A DNA stretch of 13,894 bases, taken from assembly GCA_900552415.1 (NCBI GenBank), contig USAD01000039.1, positions 1-13,894 on the forward strand, in the 5' to 3' direction. The position numbers were made by a program, and so were the translations under genes. Under the pieces are notes generated by a model that worked only from the letters and a program-made list of their open reading frames with translations, searched no databases and was not told where the DNA came from. Of the stretch, positions 13,085 through 13,894 are shown one piece after another. Within the stretch, counting starts at the first letter, position 1; the number at the start of each line of letters is the position of its first letter. The DNA is from an uncultured Parabacteroides sp. GTDB taxonomy: Bacteria; Bacteroidota; Bacteroidia; Bacteroidales; Tannerellaceae.

Positions 13085-13894
13085 ATGAGAAAGTACACGG
13101 CATTATTATTGTTGGCGACCTTAAGTTTAGCCTCATGTGGCGATGATGACCCGGTGGTCGTGGTTGAGCCATTGAACAAGTTGACGAAGATTTCCTGTTA
13201 TGAGGAGGATAATAACTCGCTCCTTTATAGCGCTTCGGTGAGTTATAACGTGGATGGGTCGATCGCCTCGATCGATTTCACGGGCGACACCCGGCGCTCG
13301 TTCATCTATTCGGACAACAAGATCCTCATGACCAAGACACAGACGGGATTCAAGGAGGCGGAATATACCTTGTCTGGCGGACGGATCAGCCGTCAGGAGA
13401 ATTATAAGGAGAATGATCTTGTCAGCAATGAGATTTATGTGTCCGACGCTTACGATTATCAATATACGGGCAGCGACCTGTCGGCTATCGGTTGGACGAC
13501 CCGTTGGCCCAAGGAGAATGGCCAGGGTTACGAGGAGCGTGTTTACCCGCTTTCCGATATCTTCATCTGGGAAAATGGTAACGTGGTCCGTTATACCCGT
13601 GACAAGGAGGAGATGACCTATACGTATGGTAGCCTGGTGAATCCCGAGAATTTCACCTTGCGCCCGATCGCCTCGTTCGACCTGCTGTCGTTCGATTTTG
13701 TCAGTCCGTTGAACCTCCTGTTCGGCACGACCAATCGCAATTTGCCCGAGCGTGCTTACAGTTACAGCGTGACGGAACCGAGCCAATACAAGTCCGAGTA
13801 TGTCTTCACCTATACTTTCGTGAGCGACTATATCCTGGAGATGAAAGTCGTCAAGCAAGATGAGGCAGGAACGAGGAATACCTATCTTTACAAG
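13085..13894 (+). CDS. Bacteroidetes surface-type lipoprotein (DUF4595-like), 3' end outside the window
   Basis: The first 270 codons are present and the frame is open to the window edge. The product starts with a lipoprotein signal peptide (MRKYTALLLLATLSLASC) with the lipidated cysteine at residue 18. The next residues, GDDDP, resemble the acidic export signal that sends Bacteroidetes lipoproteins to the cell surface. The mature part is rich in beta-strand turns (SYNVDGSIASIDF, DLSAIGWTT, WENGNVVRYTRD, MTYTYG), like the repeating strand-turn pattern of YD/RHS-like and DUF4595 proteins. That family name is a recollection, not a search result. It probably forms an elongated beta-rich surface protein of unknown binding target. 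The ATG at 13085 is well placed 20 bp after a -7 box. Confidence 0.8.
   Translation, partial: MRKYTALLLLATLSLASCGDDDPVVVVEPLNKLTKISCYEEDNNSLLYSASVSYNVDGSIASIDFTGDTRRSFIYSDNKILMTKTQTGFKEAEYTLSGGRISRQENYKENDLVSNEIYVSDAYDYQYTGSDLSAIGWTTRWPKENGQGYEERVYPLSDIFIWENGNVVRYTRDKEEMTYTYGSLVNPENFTLRPIASFDLLSFDFVSPLNLLFGTTNRNLPERAYSYSVTEPSQYKSEYVFTYTFVSDYILEMKVVKQDEAGTRNTYLYK

Noticed and set aside
13133..13858. A 241-codon minus-strand frame opposite the lipoprotein
   Set aside because: The plus strand has a lipobox, promoter box and 270 open codons; the minus frame is an Ile/Arg/His-rich shadow.

Overview
This window looks like chromosomal DNA of a Bacteroidales bacterium, plausibly Parabacteroides or a relative (Tannerellaceae); I cannot fix the genus without a search. 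The evidence is several upstream boxes fitting the Bacteroidetes -7 consensus TAnnTTTG, genes mostly lacking Shine-Dalgarno sites, a pdxJ-exbB-exbD-tonB order next to a CBS-protein/nadK pair, and a lipoprotein whose lipobox cysteine is followed by Gly-Asp-Asp-Asp.

Left region (1-4813, + strand). An AraC-family regulator cut by the window edge ends in a strong terminator. It is followed by a tight four-gene unit whose products all appear to be exported: an NTF2/SnoaL-like protein, a cupin fused to two carboxymuconolactone-decarboxylase (CMD) domains, an alpha/beta hydrolase and a protein with a carboxypeptidase-regulatory-like domain. The first three look like an AraC-controlled periplasmic small-molecule modification cassette with unknown substrate. 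A convergent terminator separates it from the next block.

Middle region (5002-10058). Leftward: pdxJ (vitamin B6), exbB, exbD, tonB (energising outer-membrane transport) and a DJ-1/PfpI gene with its own promoter-like box. Rightward: a CBS-ACT-like protein and nadK (NADP synthesis). The two directions start from an 18-bp perfect palindrome in which two opposing -7 boxes lie back to back.

Right region (10059-13894). Next comes the wreck of a CusA-type heavy-metal RND efflux locus (- strand). The CusA N-terminus is joined out of frame to the TolC C-terminus by a deletion, and no adaptor gene is present. Upstream of it lies about 450 bp of gene-free DNA filled by degenerate 21-22-nt tandem repeats. 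Then follow a metallo-beta-lactamase-fold hydrolase with an unusually clear Shine-Dalgarno site, a U-poor hairpin, and the first 270 codons of a surface-type lipoprotein that runs off the window.

The items most worth a second look are the secreted cupin-CMD-CMD cassette, the about 22-nt repeat array, the palindromic divergent promoter and the cusA/tolC deletion scar. No rRNA, tRNA, CRISPR array, transposase or integrase was recognised.
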